DNA from: an uncultured Clostridia bacterium
Lineage (GTDB): Bacteria; Bacillota; Clostridia; Lachnospirales; Anaerotignaceae
DNA: 54,390 nt
Assembly (NCBI GenBank): GCA_944380455.1
Contig: CALWHR010000055.1
Span: 1 to 54,390 of the forward strand
Reading direction: 5' to 3'
The notes under the pieces: generated by a model
What the model was told of the DNA's origin: nothing
The model's input: the letters and a program-made list of their open reading frames with translations, nothing else
The model's database searches: none
Translations under genes and position numbers: made by a program
In this document: positions 7,657 through 16,403 of the stretch, piece after piece
How positions within the stretch are numbered: position 1 is the stretch's first letter
Layout of the letters: every line of letters starts with the position of its first letter

Positions 7657-8685
7657 TTAGGCCATATCGGCTATATCAAGTATAAGCCTTTCGGTTTTTT
7701 CCCAGCCCAGGCATGGGTCGGTAATTGATTTGCCGTATACGCCTTCGCCTATTTTCTGACAGCCGTCTTCAATATAGCTTTCAATCATAAAGCCTTTAAC
7801 CATTTTTTTTACGTCATCTGAATATTTACAGCTGTGAAGTACTTCTTTTGCGATTCTTATTTGCTCTATATATTTTTTAGATGAATTAGCGTGGTTGGTA
7901 TCTACAATTACAGCAGGATTTTCCAGATTCCTTTCAGAATACATATCAAAAAGCCGAACCAAATCTTCGTAATGGTAGTTAGGTATGTTCTGGCCGTGTC
8001 TGTCAACAGCGCCCCGCAGTACGGCGTGAGTAAATTCGTTGCCCTTTGTTGTTACTTCCCAGCCGCGGTAGAGGAATGTATGGGAGCACTGCGCCGCTTC
8101 TATGGAGTTAAGCATTACAGAAAGGTCGCCGCTGGTAGGATTTTTCATTCCGCATGGTATGCCTATTCCGCTGGCGGTAAGCCTGTGCTGCTGGTCTTCG
8201 GCAGAACGTGCACCTACTGCGACATACGAAAGCAGGTCTGAAAGGTAGCGGTGATTTTCAGGGTAAAGCATTTCATCGGCAGTAGTAAGGCCGGTTTCCT
8301 CAACAGCTCTTTTATGAAGTTTTCGTATTGAAATAAGGCCTTCCAGCATATCTGGCTTCTTTTCAGGGTCTGGCTGGAGAGCCATGCCTTTATAGCCTTT
8401 GCCTGTAGTTCTTGGTTTGTTGGTGTAAATACGCGGTATAAGTATAAGCTTGTCTTTAACTTTATCATTTACATCGGCTAAACGGTGTATATAGTCTATA
8501 ACAGGTTCTTCTCTGTCAGCGGAGCAAGGTCCGATAACAAGTATTAATTTATCACTTTTTCCAGCAAATACACTTTTTATTTCTTCGTCACGCTGTTTTT
8601 TTATCTCATGAACCTTTTCGTCAACAGGTATCATTTCTTTAATTTCTGCCGGTATAGGAAGTTTTCTTTTAAATTCCATTTCCAT
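7657..8685 (-). CDS. 3-deoxy-7-phosphoheptulonate (DAHP) synthase, type I alpha
   Basis: A 342-residue enzyme of the AroF/AroG/AroH class, which condenses phosphoenolpyruvate and erythrose 4-phosphate as the first step of the shikimate pathway. Visible landmarks are LVIGPCSADRE near 49, PRIYTNKPRTTGKGYKG near 83, GARSAEDQQHR, the FLYRGWEV region and a metal-binding DTNHANSSKK. The length matches E. coli homologs of about 350 residues with the short feedback N-terminus. AGAGGT stands before the first ATG; an in-frame ATG two codons later is possible. No T-box leader is visible in the short 5' UTR. It stands alone with its own promoter. Confidence 0.95.
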   Translation of the reverse strand: MEMEFKRKLPIPAEIKEMIPVDEKVHEIKKQRDEEIKSVFAGKSDKLILVIGPCSADREEPVIDYIHRLADVNDKVKDKLILIPRIYTNKPRTTGKGYKGMALQPDPEKKPDMLEGLISIRKLHKRAVEETGLTTADEMLYPENHRYLSDLLSYVAVGARSAEDQQHRLTASGIGIPCGMKNPTSGDLSVMLNSIEAAQCSHTFLYRGWEVTTKGNEFTHAVLRGAVDRHGQNIPNYHYEDLVRLFDMYSERNLENPAVIVDTNHANSSKKYIEQIRIAKEVLHSCKYSDDVKKMVKGFMIESYIEDGCQKIGEGVYGKSITDPCLGWEKTERLILDIADMA

Positions 8686-8752
8686 ATATATTACCTCTTT
8701 TCATAATTTTAAACAGAGTTCAATTTCACTTTAAAGTGTTACAGTTTAAAGT

Positions 8753-8780
8753 ATTATAGCATATTTTAATCTAATTGCAA
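8753..8780 (-). promoter_or_regulatory. Promoter of the DAHP synthase gene
   Basis: On the minus strand TTGCAA (8775-8780), 16 bp spacer, TATAAT (8753-8758), about 68 bp before the ATG. Confidence 0.6.
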
Positions 8781-8997
8781 TATAAATTTTTAATTTAGGT
8801 AATTTAATTATATAGCTTTTTAATATTTCTGCCATATCTTATTATAATCTTTAGCTTTGTTATATTTATTCTTTGACGGTTTATGAATAATTTTAAAAAA
8901 ATTTAATAAAATTTGTAAAATAAAATTCCATTATACAAATAAATGTAGTATTATCGAAGGTATAAAACAAATTTTGCTAAAAAGGAGGAAGATTCCA

Positions 8998-9768
8998 TTG
9001 AGGCTGAACAATGCTACTGCTGTATACTTTTCTCCTACGGGAAACAGCAAGAAATGTGCCCTGTCTGCCGCAGGCGTTATAGGGCGTAATATTGAAGAAA
9101 TAGATTTGACAAAGGCAGATTCTTTACCTGACGGCATGAGCTTTGATATAAACGATTTTATAGTTTTTTCTGCGCCGGTTTATGGAGGAAGGCTGTATAA
9201 GGGTTTTGCTGAAAAGCTTACCAGATTAAACGGTAATTTGGCTAAATGTATAGGTATTGTTACTTATGGCAACAGAGACTACGATGACGCTCTTCTTGAG
9301 ATGAAAAACATACTTATTGACAGGGAATTTATACCCCTTGGATTTGGTGCTGTTGTAGGAAGGCATACTTATGGCCAGATACAGACACAAAGGCCTGACA
9401 ACAACGATTTGGAAATCTGCCGTACATTATCCAAAGAAGTTTTGAACAAAATAGAAAAAGGTATTTTTACGATACCTGATGTAAAAGGCAATTTTCCGTA
9501 TAAAGACGGCGGAAACGGCGGAAGTTTCTATCCTCAGACCAACAGTAAATGTAAAATGTGCGGGTTATGTGTTAAAAACTGTCCGCAGAATGCAATATCA
9601 CATGAAGATTTTAAGACTATAGACAGTGAAAAATGTATTTCGTGTTTCAGATGTATTAGAATTTGTCCTTTTGGTGCCAAAGTTATGGAGACAAAGGAAT
9701 ATGTTGATTTTGCCAAGATGTTTTCTGAAAAATTAAGTATGCCTAAAGAGGACGAGATATTTATTTAA
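8998..9768 (+). CDS. EFR1-type flavodoxin-ferredoxin fusion protein
   Basis: A 256-residue protein. The N-terminal flavodoxin-like domain (about 1-165) starts with the FMN phosphate loop VYFSPTGNS. The C-terminal part carries two [4Fe-4S] motifs, CKMCGLCVKNCP and CISCFRCIRICP (about 184-225). EFR1 proteins pass electrons between iron-sulfur clusters and flavin in anaerobes; the partners are unknown. The start is TTG 8998, placed 9 bp after AGGAGG; the TTG at 8974 precedes that ribosome site. The peroxiredoxin gene follows after 13 bp, so both may work in peroxide or redox defence. Confidence 0.88.
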   Translation: MRLNNATAVYFSPTGNSKKCALSAAGVIGRNIEEIDLTKADSLPDGMSFDINDFIVFSAPVYGGRLYKGFAEKLTRLNGNLAKCIGIVTYGNRDYDDALLEMKNILIDREFIPLGFGAVVGRHTYGQIQTQRPDNNDLEICRTLSKEVLNKIEKGIFTIPDVKGNFPYKDGGNGGSFYPQTNSKCKMCGLCVKNCPQNAISHEDFKTIDSEKCISCFRCIRICPFGAKVMETKEYVDFAKMFSEKLSMPKEDEIFI

Positions 9769-9781
9769 GGAGGTATTTTCT

Positions 9782-10243
9782 GTGCTTGAAACAGGACAAA
9801 AGGCAGTTGATTTTACTTTAAAAGACCAAAATGACAATGAGGTTAGGCTTTCTGATTTTTTGGGTAAAAAAGTTGTGCTGTATTTTTACCCTAAGGACAT
9901 GACTCCTGGTTGTTCGGCTCAGGCTAAAGGCTTTGCGGAGCTTTTTAATGAGTTTTCCCAAAAAGGAGCTGTTATAATAGGCATCAGCAAAGATACCGTT
10001 AAAAGCCATAAAAAATTTGAGGAAAAATATTCCCTGCCGTTTCTGCTTCTTTCTGACCCGGAGCATACTGTTATGGAATCCTACGGCGTTTGGCAGGAGA
10101 AAAAGCTTTACGGCAAAGTAAGTATGGGTACAGTAAGAACTACGTATATTATTGATGAAAACGGAATTGTAGAGAAGGTATTTACAAAGGTTAAGGCGGC
10201 GCAGAATCCAAAGGATATGCTTGATGAGTTAGCAAACGGATAA
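9782..10243 (+). CDS. Bcp/PrxQ-like thiol peroxidase
   Basis: A 153-residue peroxiredoxin, the usual Bcp length, which reduces hydrogen and organic peroxides using thiols. The peroxidatic Cys44 lies in FYPKDMTPGCSAQ. In E. coli Bcp a resolving Cys stands five residues later; here that place is Lys49, so the enzyme should be a one-Cys form or use a resolving Cys of a partner. The start is GTG 9782 after AAGGAGG. The gene is in an operon with the EFR1-type protein, which may be its electron supply; that is an inference. Confidence 0.9.
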   Translation: MLETGQKAVDFTLKDQNDNEVRLSDFLGKKVVLYFYPKDMTPGCSAQAKGFAELFNEFSQKGAVIIGISKDTVKSHKKFEEKYSLPFLLLSDPEHTVMESYGVWQEKKLYGKVSMGTVRTTYIIDENGIVEKVFTKVKAAQNPKDMLDELANG

Positions 10244-10258
10244 TAAAATCTATACTGC

Positions 10259-10294
10259 AAAAGACCCTGTTGATTTAAAAGCAGGGTCTTTTTA
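10259..10294 (+). terminator. Terminator after the peroxiredoxin gene
   Basis: AAAGACCCTG pairs with CAGGGTCTTT, followed by a T run. Confidence 0.9.
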
Positions 10295-10411
10295 TTAATT
10301 TTTAGTCATTAATAATTTATTTCATTGAAAAAAACAATGTATATGGTAAAATTATTGTATCAGGATATGATTTTAAAACTAAGTATTAAGTATAAAAGGA
10401 GGGTTAGAGCG

Positions 10412-11056
10412 ATGAAAAAAAAGCTTTTTATTTTATCCGTTCTTTCTTTATCTATAGGTGCTAATTGTGTTAATGCCTTTGCCAAAACGGGTACTGAAAA
10501 AATAGACGCTGTATATAACGATATTAAAATTGTTGCTGACGGAAATACAGTATCAACAGATACAGAGCCTTTTATTTATAACGGCACTACTTATCTTCCT
10601 GTAAGGGCTATAAGCGAGGCTTTGGGTAAAGAAGTAAACTGGGATGCACAGACAAACACTGTTTATATCGGCTCTTCAAATACATTTACAAACACTCAGG
10701 CTGAAGAGGTTATATATGACAGCAATGATTTAAAGGTAACTTATACCGGTTTAAGTGTTAATGATTACGGAGAAATAAACATAAATCTGATTATTGAGAA
10801 CAATTCACAAAATGACTATACTTTCCAGGTACAGGATTTTTCATTAAACGATATAATGTTTGAGCCTATATTCTCCTGTGATGTGGTAAACGGAAAAAAG
10901 GCCATTGACGGCATTTATCTGCCGCAGTGGAGCTTAAAGGATATAGGTATTACAGGTGCTGAACAGATAAAGAAGGCTGATTTTAAGCTTCGCATTTTTA
11001 ATTCCAAAAACTGGGGCAGTGATTTTGACACCAAAGAAGTAAGCATAAGTTTTTAA
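10412..11056 (+). CDS. Secreted protein with copper amine oxidase-like stalk domain
   Basis: A 214-residue exported protein. A Lys-rich start and hydrophobic stretch (KKKLFILSVLSLSIG) with an AFA-K cleavage site form a signal peptide. Residues about 30-80 are the 'copper amine oxidase N-terminal' stalk domain (YNGTTYLPVRAISEALGKEV, then NWD and NTVYIG). The rest is a beta-rich domain I do not recognise. Such stalk domains are frequent on clostridial cell-surface proteins. The start is ATG 10412 behind AAAAGGAGGG; an upstream in-frame TTG at 10325 has no ribosome site. It stands alone between two terminators. Confidence 0.85.
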   Translation: MKKKLFILSVLSLSIGANCVNAFAKTGTEKIDAVYNDIKIVADGNTVSTDTEPFIYNGTTYLPVRAISEALGKEVNWDAQTNTVYIGSSNTFTNTQAEEVIYDSNDLKVTYTGLSVNDYGEININLIIENNSQNDYTFQVQDFSLNDIMFEPIFSCDVVNGKKAIDGIYLPQWSLKDIGITGAEQIKKADFKLRIFNSKNWGSDFDTKEVSISF

Positions 11057-11078
11057 TACACAGCTTTTATTAAATACA

Positions 11079-11125
11079 GCGGCACAGGATTGAGTAAAAA
11101 GACTGAAATCTGTGCCGTTTTATTT
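11079..11125 (+). terminator. Terminator after the stalk-domain protein gene
   Basis: CGGCACAG (11080-11087) pairs with CTGTGCCG (11110-11117), with a T-rich tail. Confidence 0.8.
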
Positions 11126-11200
11126 TTTGTGTAATATTTTTTAAAAACCTGTGTATCTTAGGGCAAATTATACCAATATGCCGCAAAAACTGTATTGTTG

Positions 11201-11229
11201 TTGCTTTATTTGTGCGGTTTGGATATAAT
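11201..11229 (+). promoter_or_regulatory. Sigma-A promoter of ispE
   Basis: TTGCTT (11201-11206), 17 bp spacer, TATAAT (11224-11229). Confidence 0.75.
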
Positions 11230-11275
11230 AAAACTGTATACTGTATAAATGATTTTATATTATGGTGAATTGTAC

Positions 11276-12148
11276 ATGGATAAGGTTTTAATTAAGGCTT
11301 ATGCCAAAATTAATTTAACTCTTGATGTTTTAAGAAGGCTCGAAAACGGATATCATGAGCTGGAAATGATTATGCAGTCGGTAGGTTTGTGTGATTATGT
11401 AGAGGTTGAAAAAAATAATTCGGGTTCTGTGCGCATGTTTTCAAACAGCTCAAAGGTACCTTTGGGAATTGAAAATACCGCTTATAAAGCCGCTGACGGG
11501 TTAATGCAAAAATACGGACTTAAAAATGGTGTTGATATTAGAATAGAAAAGCATATACCTGTTGCCGCGGGCCTTGCGGGAGGAAGCGCAGATGCAGCGG
11601 CTGTTATTAAGGCCATGCGGGATATGTTTATGCCTTCAGAGCCGATAGAGAATTTTTTAGATTTTGCTTCGTCTATAGGCAAGGATGTTCCATTTTGTCT
11701 TAAAAACGGCACTGCTTTTGCATTCGGCCTGGGTGATAAACTGCTTTACATCAAAGATTGTCCTGATTTTTACGTAGTTATAGCCAAGCCGGATATTGAT
11801 GTATCTACCGGAGAAGTTTATAAAGCTCTTAAAATTGATGAAATATCATTAAGGCCAGATACAAAAGCCATGATTAAGGCTATTGAATTATCCGATAAAA
11901 AGGCTGTATCAGAAAAAGTGCTTAATGTGCTTGAAACTGTTACAGCCGTTAAATACCCTGTAATATGCCGTATTAAGGAGTTTATGGTTAAAAATGGAGC
12001 TTTGGCAAGTGCCATGAGCGGAAGCGGACCGTCGGTTTTCGGCCTGTTTGAAAATGAAAACGATGCGCGGCAGGTGTGCGAAAGAATAAAGCAGGAGTTT
12101 GGCATAACAGAGGTTTATTCAACTCAAACGGTTAATCCGAGGGATTAA
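11276..12148 (+). CDS. ispE: 4-diphosphocytidyl-2-C-methyl-D-erythritol kinase
   Basis: A 290-residue GHMP kinase that phosphorylates CDP-methylerythritol in the non-mevalonate isoprenoid pathway. Landmarks are AYAKINLTLDVL and NGYHELEMIMQ at the N-terminus, the ATP-binding loop PVAAGLAGGSADAAA (about 94-108) and the C-terminal MSGSGPSVFGLF. The ATG at 11276 is preferred over ATG 11249 because the family begins a few residues before AYAKINL. The ribosome site is weak (GGTGA). A GntR-type regulator gene follows after 13 bp, so the two are co-transcribed. Confidence 0.95.
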   Translation: MDKVLIKAYAKINLTLDVLRRLENGYHELEMIMQSVGLCDYVEVEKNNSGSVRMFSNSSKVPLGIENTAYKAADGLMQKYGLKNGVDIRIEKHIPVAAGLAGGSADAAAVIKAMRDMFMPSEPIENFLDFASSIGKDVPFCLKNGTAFAFGLGDKLLYIKDCPDFYVVIAKPDIDVSTGEVYKALKIDEISLRPDTKAMIKAIELSDKKAVSEKVLNVLETVTAVKYPVICRIKEFMVKNGALASAMSGSGPSVFGLFENENDARQVCERIKQEFGITEVYSTQTVNPRD

Positions 12149-12161
12149 GGAGGAGTTTTGT

Positions 12162-12830
12162 ATGGAATATAAGTTTGAAGTAAATGCTAATGAGTATCTT
12201 CCATTAAGAGAGGTTGTTTTTAATAATCTTAGGGATGCTATATTAAAAGGCCAGCTTAAACCAGGTGAAAGGCTTTTGGAAAATCATTTAGCCGATAAGC
12301 TTGGAGTCAGCCGTACACCTGTAAGGGAAGCTTTAAGAATGCTGGAGCAGGAAAATCTGGTTGAGCTTATACCACGCAGAGGAGCACAGGTGCTGGATAT
12401 AAGTGCTGAGGATATTAAAAACATACTTGAAATAAGAAAGGCTCTTGAGGTTGTAAGCATACGCCACGCCTGCCAGAAAATGGACGAGGAGAGCCTTAAA
12501 GAGCTGAAGGCATACAATGCGGAATTTGAAAAGGCATTTGAAAATGAAGACTATGAGGGTGTAGCCACATCTGATGAAAAGTTCCATGATGTTTTATTCC
12601 GCGCTGCGGGAAATTTAAAGCTTGTGGCTATAATAAGCAATATACAGGCTCAGGTATACCGCTACAGAATGGCGTATCTTAAAGTATATGAAACAAAAAC
12701 AGCCGTTATAAATCATCACAGAAACATTATTGAGGCAGTTGAAAAGCACAACGAAGAAATGGGCGAAAAAGTAATGGCTGAACATATAGAGCATCAGACA
12801 CAGGTAATATTGGAATCACTTAAAAAGTGA
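12162..12830 (+). CDS. GntR-family regulator, FadR/FCD subfamily
   Basis: A 222-residue regulator. The N-terminal winged helix (about 12-75) contains LGVSRTPVREALRMLEQENLVELIPRRG-type sequence typical of GntR proteins. The C-terminal all-helical FCD ligand domain (about 85-215) carries the family's Asp and His metal-site residues (for example DEKFHDVLF and HRNIIEAVE). FCD proteins bind small organic acids. AAGGAGGAG precedes the ATG. The gene follows ispE closely and precedes a LysM gene and walRK; its targets are not evident here. Confidence 0.92.
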   Translation: MEYKFEVNANEYLPLREVVFNNLRDAILKGQLKPGERLLENHLADKLGVSRTPVREALRMLEQENLVELIPRRGAQVLDISAEDIKNILEIRKALEVVSIRHACQKMDEESLKELKAYNAEFEKAFENEDYEGVATSDEKFHDVLFRAAGNLKLVAIISNIQAQVYRYRMAYLKVYETKTAVINHHRNIIEAVEKHNEEMGEKVMAEHIEHQTQVILESLKK

Positions 12831-12859
12831 TTATGGCTTTTAAAAAGGAGGCGCGGGGT

Positions 12860-13669
12860 GTGAGTATAAGAAAAAAACCGTTGGATAAGCATAAAGCAAG
12901 AACCTACGGCGCCGAAAACCGCAGAGCTGCCAGAGAAAAAAAACAGAGAGAAAAAAAGACTAAGGCTGTTTTAGCCTTATGTATTATACTGGCGGTAATT
13001 ATATTCGTTATTTTTCAGGTATTCTTTGGCAAAAACGCGTATAATGTAAAGGTAGGCCAAAATGTTGTATGCGTTATTGATAAATCAAAACTGACATCGG
13101 AAGATATTTTAAATACTGCTGCAGCGTCGTTAAGCAAAGACCTTAATACTAATGTGCGGATTAAAGATGAAATTACTCTTGAACCAGTTCATGCTTCATC
13201 TAAAGATAAGGTTACGGTGGAGTATGCTGTTACAAAAGTAAAAGAAGCGGCTGCTTATGAGGTTGAAGCTGGTATTATTATGATTGACAATAAAAAGGCT
13301 GTTGTTTTGGAAACTAAAAACGAAGCTGACAACCTTTTGGAAAGCATTAAAGGTAAATTTGCGCCTGAAAATGCCGATGTTACAAAATGCACTTTTGAGC
13401 AGGACGTAAATACTGTGACTGATTTTGTGGATTCTTCGGAAATACTGACTTTTGAAGAAGCGTATAAAAAACTGACATACACAACAGAGCAGGATGATGT
13501 ATATACTATTGTTCAGGGTGACAGCGTTTGGTCTGTTGCCAACAAATTTGGAATGACTATAGACGCTCTTAAAAGCTTAAATTCAATGACAAGCGACACA
13601 ATTAAAATAGGACAGGAAGTTAAAGTAAAAAAACAGGTGCCGTTTTTAACAGTTGAGTATAACCCTTAA
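12860..13669 (+). CDS. Membrane-anchored LysM-domain protein
   Basis: A 269-residue protein: a basic N-terminus (KKPLDKHKAR, REKKQREKKTK), one transmembrane helix (about 38-60), an external region of no known fold and a C-terminal LysM domain (about 218-262; YTIVQGDSVWSVANKFGMT). LysM binds peptidoglycan, so the protein probably sits in the membrane and touches the wall. GTG 12860 is favoured because AAGGAGG lies 9 bp before it; ATG 12833 has no ribosome site. It is directly upstream of walR, the master regulator of wall metabolism, with an 18 bp gap. Confidence 0.82.
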   Translation: MSIRKKPLDKHKARTYGAENRRAAREKKQREKKTKAVLALCIILAVIIFVIFQVFFGKNAYNVKVGQNVVCVIDKSKLTSEDILNTAAASLSKDLNTNVRIKDEITLEPVHASSKDKVTVEYAVTKVKEAAAYEVEAGIIMIDNKKAVVLETKNEADNLLESIKGKFAPENADVTKCTFEQDVNTVTDFVDSSEILTFEEAYKKLTYTTEQDDVYTIVQGDSVWSVANKFGMTIDALKSLNSMTSDTIKIGQEVKVKKQVPFLTVEYNP

Positions 13670-13687
13670 CAGCGGAGGTGTTTTTAT

Positions 13688-14389
13688 ATGGGCAGCAAAA
13701 TACTTGTTGTTGATGATGAAAAAAATATTGTTGATATTATAAAATACAATTTAAAAAAAGAAGGCTACGATGTAATTACAGCAGGTGACGGCGAGGAGGC
13801 TATCAGGCTTAACGAAGAATTTGAGCCGGATTTAATACTTCTGGATTTAATGATGCCAAAGCTTGACGGTTATGCCGCATGCCGCAAAATACGTGAAAAA
13901 TACGACACGCCTATTATTATGCTTACTGCCAGAGCCGAGGAAGTGGATAAGGTTCTGGGTTTGGAGCTTGGGGCGGACGATTATGTTACAAAGCCTTTTG
14001 GCACAAGAGAGCTTATGGCAAGAGTAAAAGCTAATTTAAGAAGGCGCGCTGTTAGTGACGAGGATACGGGGGATAAAGCCAAAAGCAAGGACGATTTGTC
14101 ATTTGGCGGTTTAACTATTAATATGAAGCTTTTTGAGGTGAAGAAAAACGGCAAAACTATAGACCTTACATTAAGGGAATATGAGCTTTTAAAATTTCTG
14201 GCCTCGCAGAAAACGCAGGTGTTTTCAAGAGAAACTCTTTTGGAAAAAGTCTGGGGTTATGAATATTTCGGCGATGTGCGTACAGTAGACGTTACCGTAA
14301 GGCGGTTAAGAGAAAAAATCGAAGACGATCCGGGAAAACCTGTTTATATACTTACAAAGCGCGGTGTAGGGTACTATTTCGGGGCTTAG
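13688..14389 (+). CDS. walR: Response regulator WalR (YycF)
   Basis: A 233-residue OmpR/PhoB-type regulator. The receiver domain has Asp9-Asp10, the phosphorylated Asp53 (LILLDLMMP) and Lys in DYVTKPF. The C-terminal winged helix (about 130-230) carries TLREYELLKFL and VWGYEYFGDVRTVDVTVRRLREKIE-type sequence. WalR controls autolysins and other wall genes and is usually essential in Firmicutes. The assignment to WalR rests on the neighbours: a PAS/HAMP kinase, walH-like, walI-like and walJ. AGCGGAGGTG stands 8-9 bp before the ATG. Confidence 0.93.
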   Translation: MGSKILVVDDEKNIVDIIKYNLKKEGYDVITAGDGEEAIRLNEEFEPDLILLDLMMPKLDGYAACRKIREKYDTPIIMLTARAEEVDKVLGLELGADDYVTKPFGTRELMARVKANLRRRAVSDEDTGDKAKSKDDLSFGGLTINMKLFEVKKNGKTIDLTLREYELLKFLASQKTQVFSRETLLEKVWGYEYFGDVRTVDVTVRRLREKIEDDPGKPVYILTKRGVGYYFGA

Positions 14390-14405
14390 CCGGGGGTTAT
14401 GATAT

Positions 14406-16193
14406 ATGATGAAAAGCATTAAGGCCAAGCTTATAGCAATGTATCTTGGCCTTGTTATGATTGTAATGATTGTATGCGGAAGCTTTATACTTATAAGCTT
14501 ACAGGATATAGAGCTTAAACGGGCTGAAGAACAAATGCGTCTTTACAGCGAAAAAATAAAGGAGCAGGTTGTTCTAACATGCGAGGAATCTGGATTTCAG
14601 GATGGGCTTATACAGTTTACCCAAAACGGCTCTTCCTCGAATCAGCTTCAGGGTAATATTATTAACACAGAAGGAAAAACTCTGGCTTCTACAGCCGGTG
14701 GGAAGAGTTCTCAGCAGGAGTATAAAAACTCGGTAATTATAAGCGCCCTTTCGGGAAATCCGGCTTTTTCCAAAAAAAGCGCCGTTACTGAAAACGGAGA
14801 TATTTATATCGAATACGCTGAGCCGGTGCTTATAAGCGGTGTTGTTAAGTACGTTATTTTTACACGCATGGACGCCTCAAGCATATATCAAAGCATAGAC
14901 CAGACAAGGCGCACTCTTGTGTTTTCTGTTGCTATTGCCTTTGTTATGGCAGGAATTATGGGATATTTTTTCGCAAATACCATTACCGGGCCGATACTTA
15001 CTCTTACTAACAAAGCCAAAGAGCTGGCAAAAGGCAAGCTCGACCAAACAGTAAGGGTTAATTCCGATGATGAAATAGGCCAGCTTTCCGAAAGCTTTAA
15101 TTTTATGGCTATGGAGCTGAGCAATACGTTAAGCGAAATGGGCAAAGAGAAAAATAAGCTGGAAATAATACTTCATAATATGACAGACGGTGTAATTTCA
15201 TTTGACAAATCCGGAGTGCTGACGCATTTTAACAGTGCCGCTATGGAGCTTTTAGGCGTTGACAAGCTTGAAAATGACATGCAGAGCTTTATAAATCATT
15301 ATGATATTACAAGCGGCGTATATATTGATATGGTGGATTCAAAAACAACAAAGAAGATTAATTTCTGGGTAGGCGAAAAATACATTAACGCCACTTTTTC
15401 GCCGTATTTAAGCGAGAAAGACATATTTGCCGGGGTTGTCGTGGTTCTTCAGGATAATACTGAAATGAAGCGCCTTGATGATATGCGCAAGGAGTTTGTG
15501 GCTAATGTATCCCACGAGCTTAGAACACCGCTTACAACTGTTAAAAGCTATGCAGAAACACTTCTTGACGGCGCTCTTGATGACAGAGAAACAGCGGAAG
15601 AGTTTTTGGGAATTATAAACAATGAAGCTGACAGAATGTCGTTTCTTGTGCGTGACCTTTTGCAGCTTTCCCGCTTTGACAATAACCAGATTGAGCTTAG
15701 TTTAAGCAGAATAAATGTTGACAGCTTTATAGCTGAAAATGTAAAAGCCAGCCGTATTCTTGCCGAAAATAAAAAGCAGAATTTAATATTTGCTCCGTTA
15801 GGAAGAGATGTGTTTATATCTGCTGACAGAGGCAGAATAACACAGGTTATTAACAACGTAATTACAAATGCCATTAAATACAGTCCTGAAGGCAGCACAG
15901 TTAAGATATGGGCTGAGGAAGAAAAAGACAGGGTTAATATTATGGTTGAGGATAACGGTATTGGTATATCCAAAAACGATTTGCCAAGAATATTTGAAAG
16001 ATTTTACAGAGTTGACAAAGCCAGAAGCCGTGCTATGGGCGGAACAGGTCTTGGTCTTGCTATTGCAAAAGAGATTATGGAGCGTCATGGAGGAAGTATA
16101 AGTGTTGAAAGTGAAATATTAAGAGGAACAAAAATGACACTGAGCTTTCTTAAAAATCCGGAAAAAAGCAGCGAAAATATTAAAAAAATATGA
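14406..16193 (+). CDS. walK: Sensor histidine kinase WalK (YycG)
   Basis: A 595-residue kinase with transmembrane helices at about 9-31 and 171-192 around an external sensor region, then HAMP (about 193-245), PAS (about 250-355), a HisKA domain with His370 (NVSHELRTP) and a HATPase domain with N, G1 (DNGIGI) and G2 (GGTGLGLAI) boxes. It phosphorylates WalR in response to wall state. The start is one of two adjacent ATG codons (14406 or 14409) after CGGGGG. The gap to walR is 16 bp. Confidence 0.95.
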   Translation: MMKSIKAKLIAMYLGLVMIVMIVCGSFILISLQDIELKRAEEQMRLYSEKIKEQVVLTCEESGFQDGLIQFTQNGSSSNQLQGNIINTEGKTLASTAGGKSSQQEYKNSVIISALSGNPAFSKKSAVTENGDIYIEYAEPVLISGVVKYVIFTRMDASSIYQSIDQTRRTLVFSVAIAFVMAGIMGYFFANTITGPILTLTNKAKELAKGKLDQTVRVNSDDEIGQLSESFNFMAMELSNTLSEMGKEKNKLEIILHNMTDGVISFDKSGVLTHFNSAAMELLGVDKLENDMQSFINHYDITSGVYIDMVDSKTTKKINFWVGEKYINATFSPYLSEKDIFAGVVVVLQDNTEMKRLDDMRKEFVANVSHELRTPLTTVKSYAETLLDGALDDRETAEEFLGIINNEADRMSFLVRDLLQLSRFDNNQIELSLSRINVDSFIAENVKASRILAENKKQNLIFAPLGRDVFISADRGRITQVINNVITNAIKYSPEGSTVKIWAEEEKDRVNIMVEDNGIGISKNDLPRIFERFYRVDKARSRAMGGTGLGLAIAKEIMERHGGSISVESEILRGTKMTLSFLKNPEKSSENIKKI

Positions 16194-16246
16194 TTAAACG
16201 CCATTTATGGCCTGTAAAAGGCAAAAAATACATTAGTGGCATATAC

Positions 16247-16301
16247 TGTAATTTAAAAGTAACTGCCATGTAACAGAAATGTAATATATATAGTGTATAA
16301 T
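16247..16301 (+). promoter_or_regulatory. WalR-type direct repeats and promoter upstream of the walH/walI part
   Basis: TGTAAC-N5-TGTAAT at 16269-16285 matches the WalR box (TGT[A/T]A[A/T/C]-N5-repeat). A second, weaker pair, TGTAAT-N5-AGTAAC, lies at 16247-16263. TATAAT follows at 16296-16301 with no good -35 box, so the perfect WalR repeat covers the -35 region. That geometry suggests WalR-dependent transcription of the genes from 16404 on. Confidence 0.7.
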
Positions 16302-16403
16302 ACCATTTGTAACTGATAATATATATTTATATATTATTTTCCGGGTCTGGGGTATTAAAGACTTGGGCTGTTGGCGGCAAATTTGATTTGGAGGTGCATG
16401 GCA

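Noticed and set aside
8686..8752. T-box or other riboswitch before the DAHP synthase gene
   Set aside because: The likely 5' UTR is only about 65 bases and lacks T-box landmarks.
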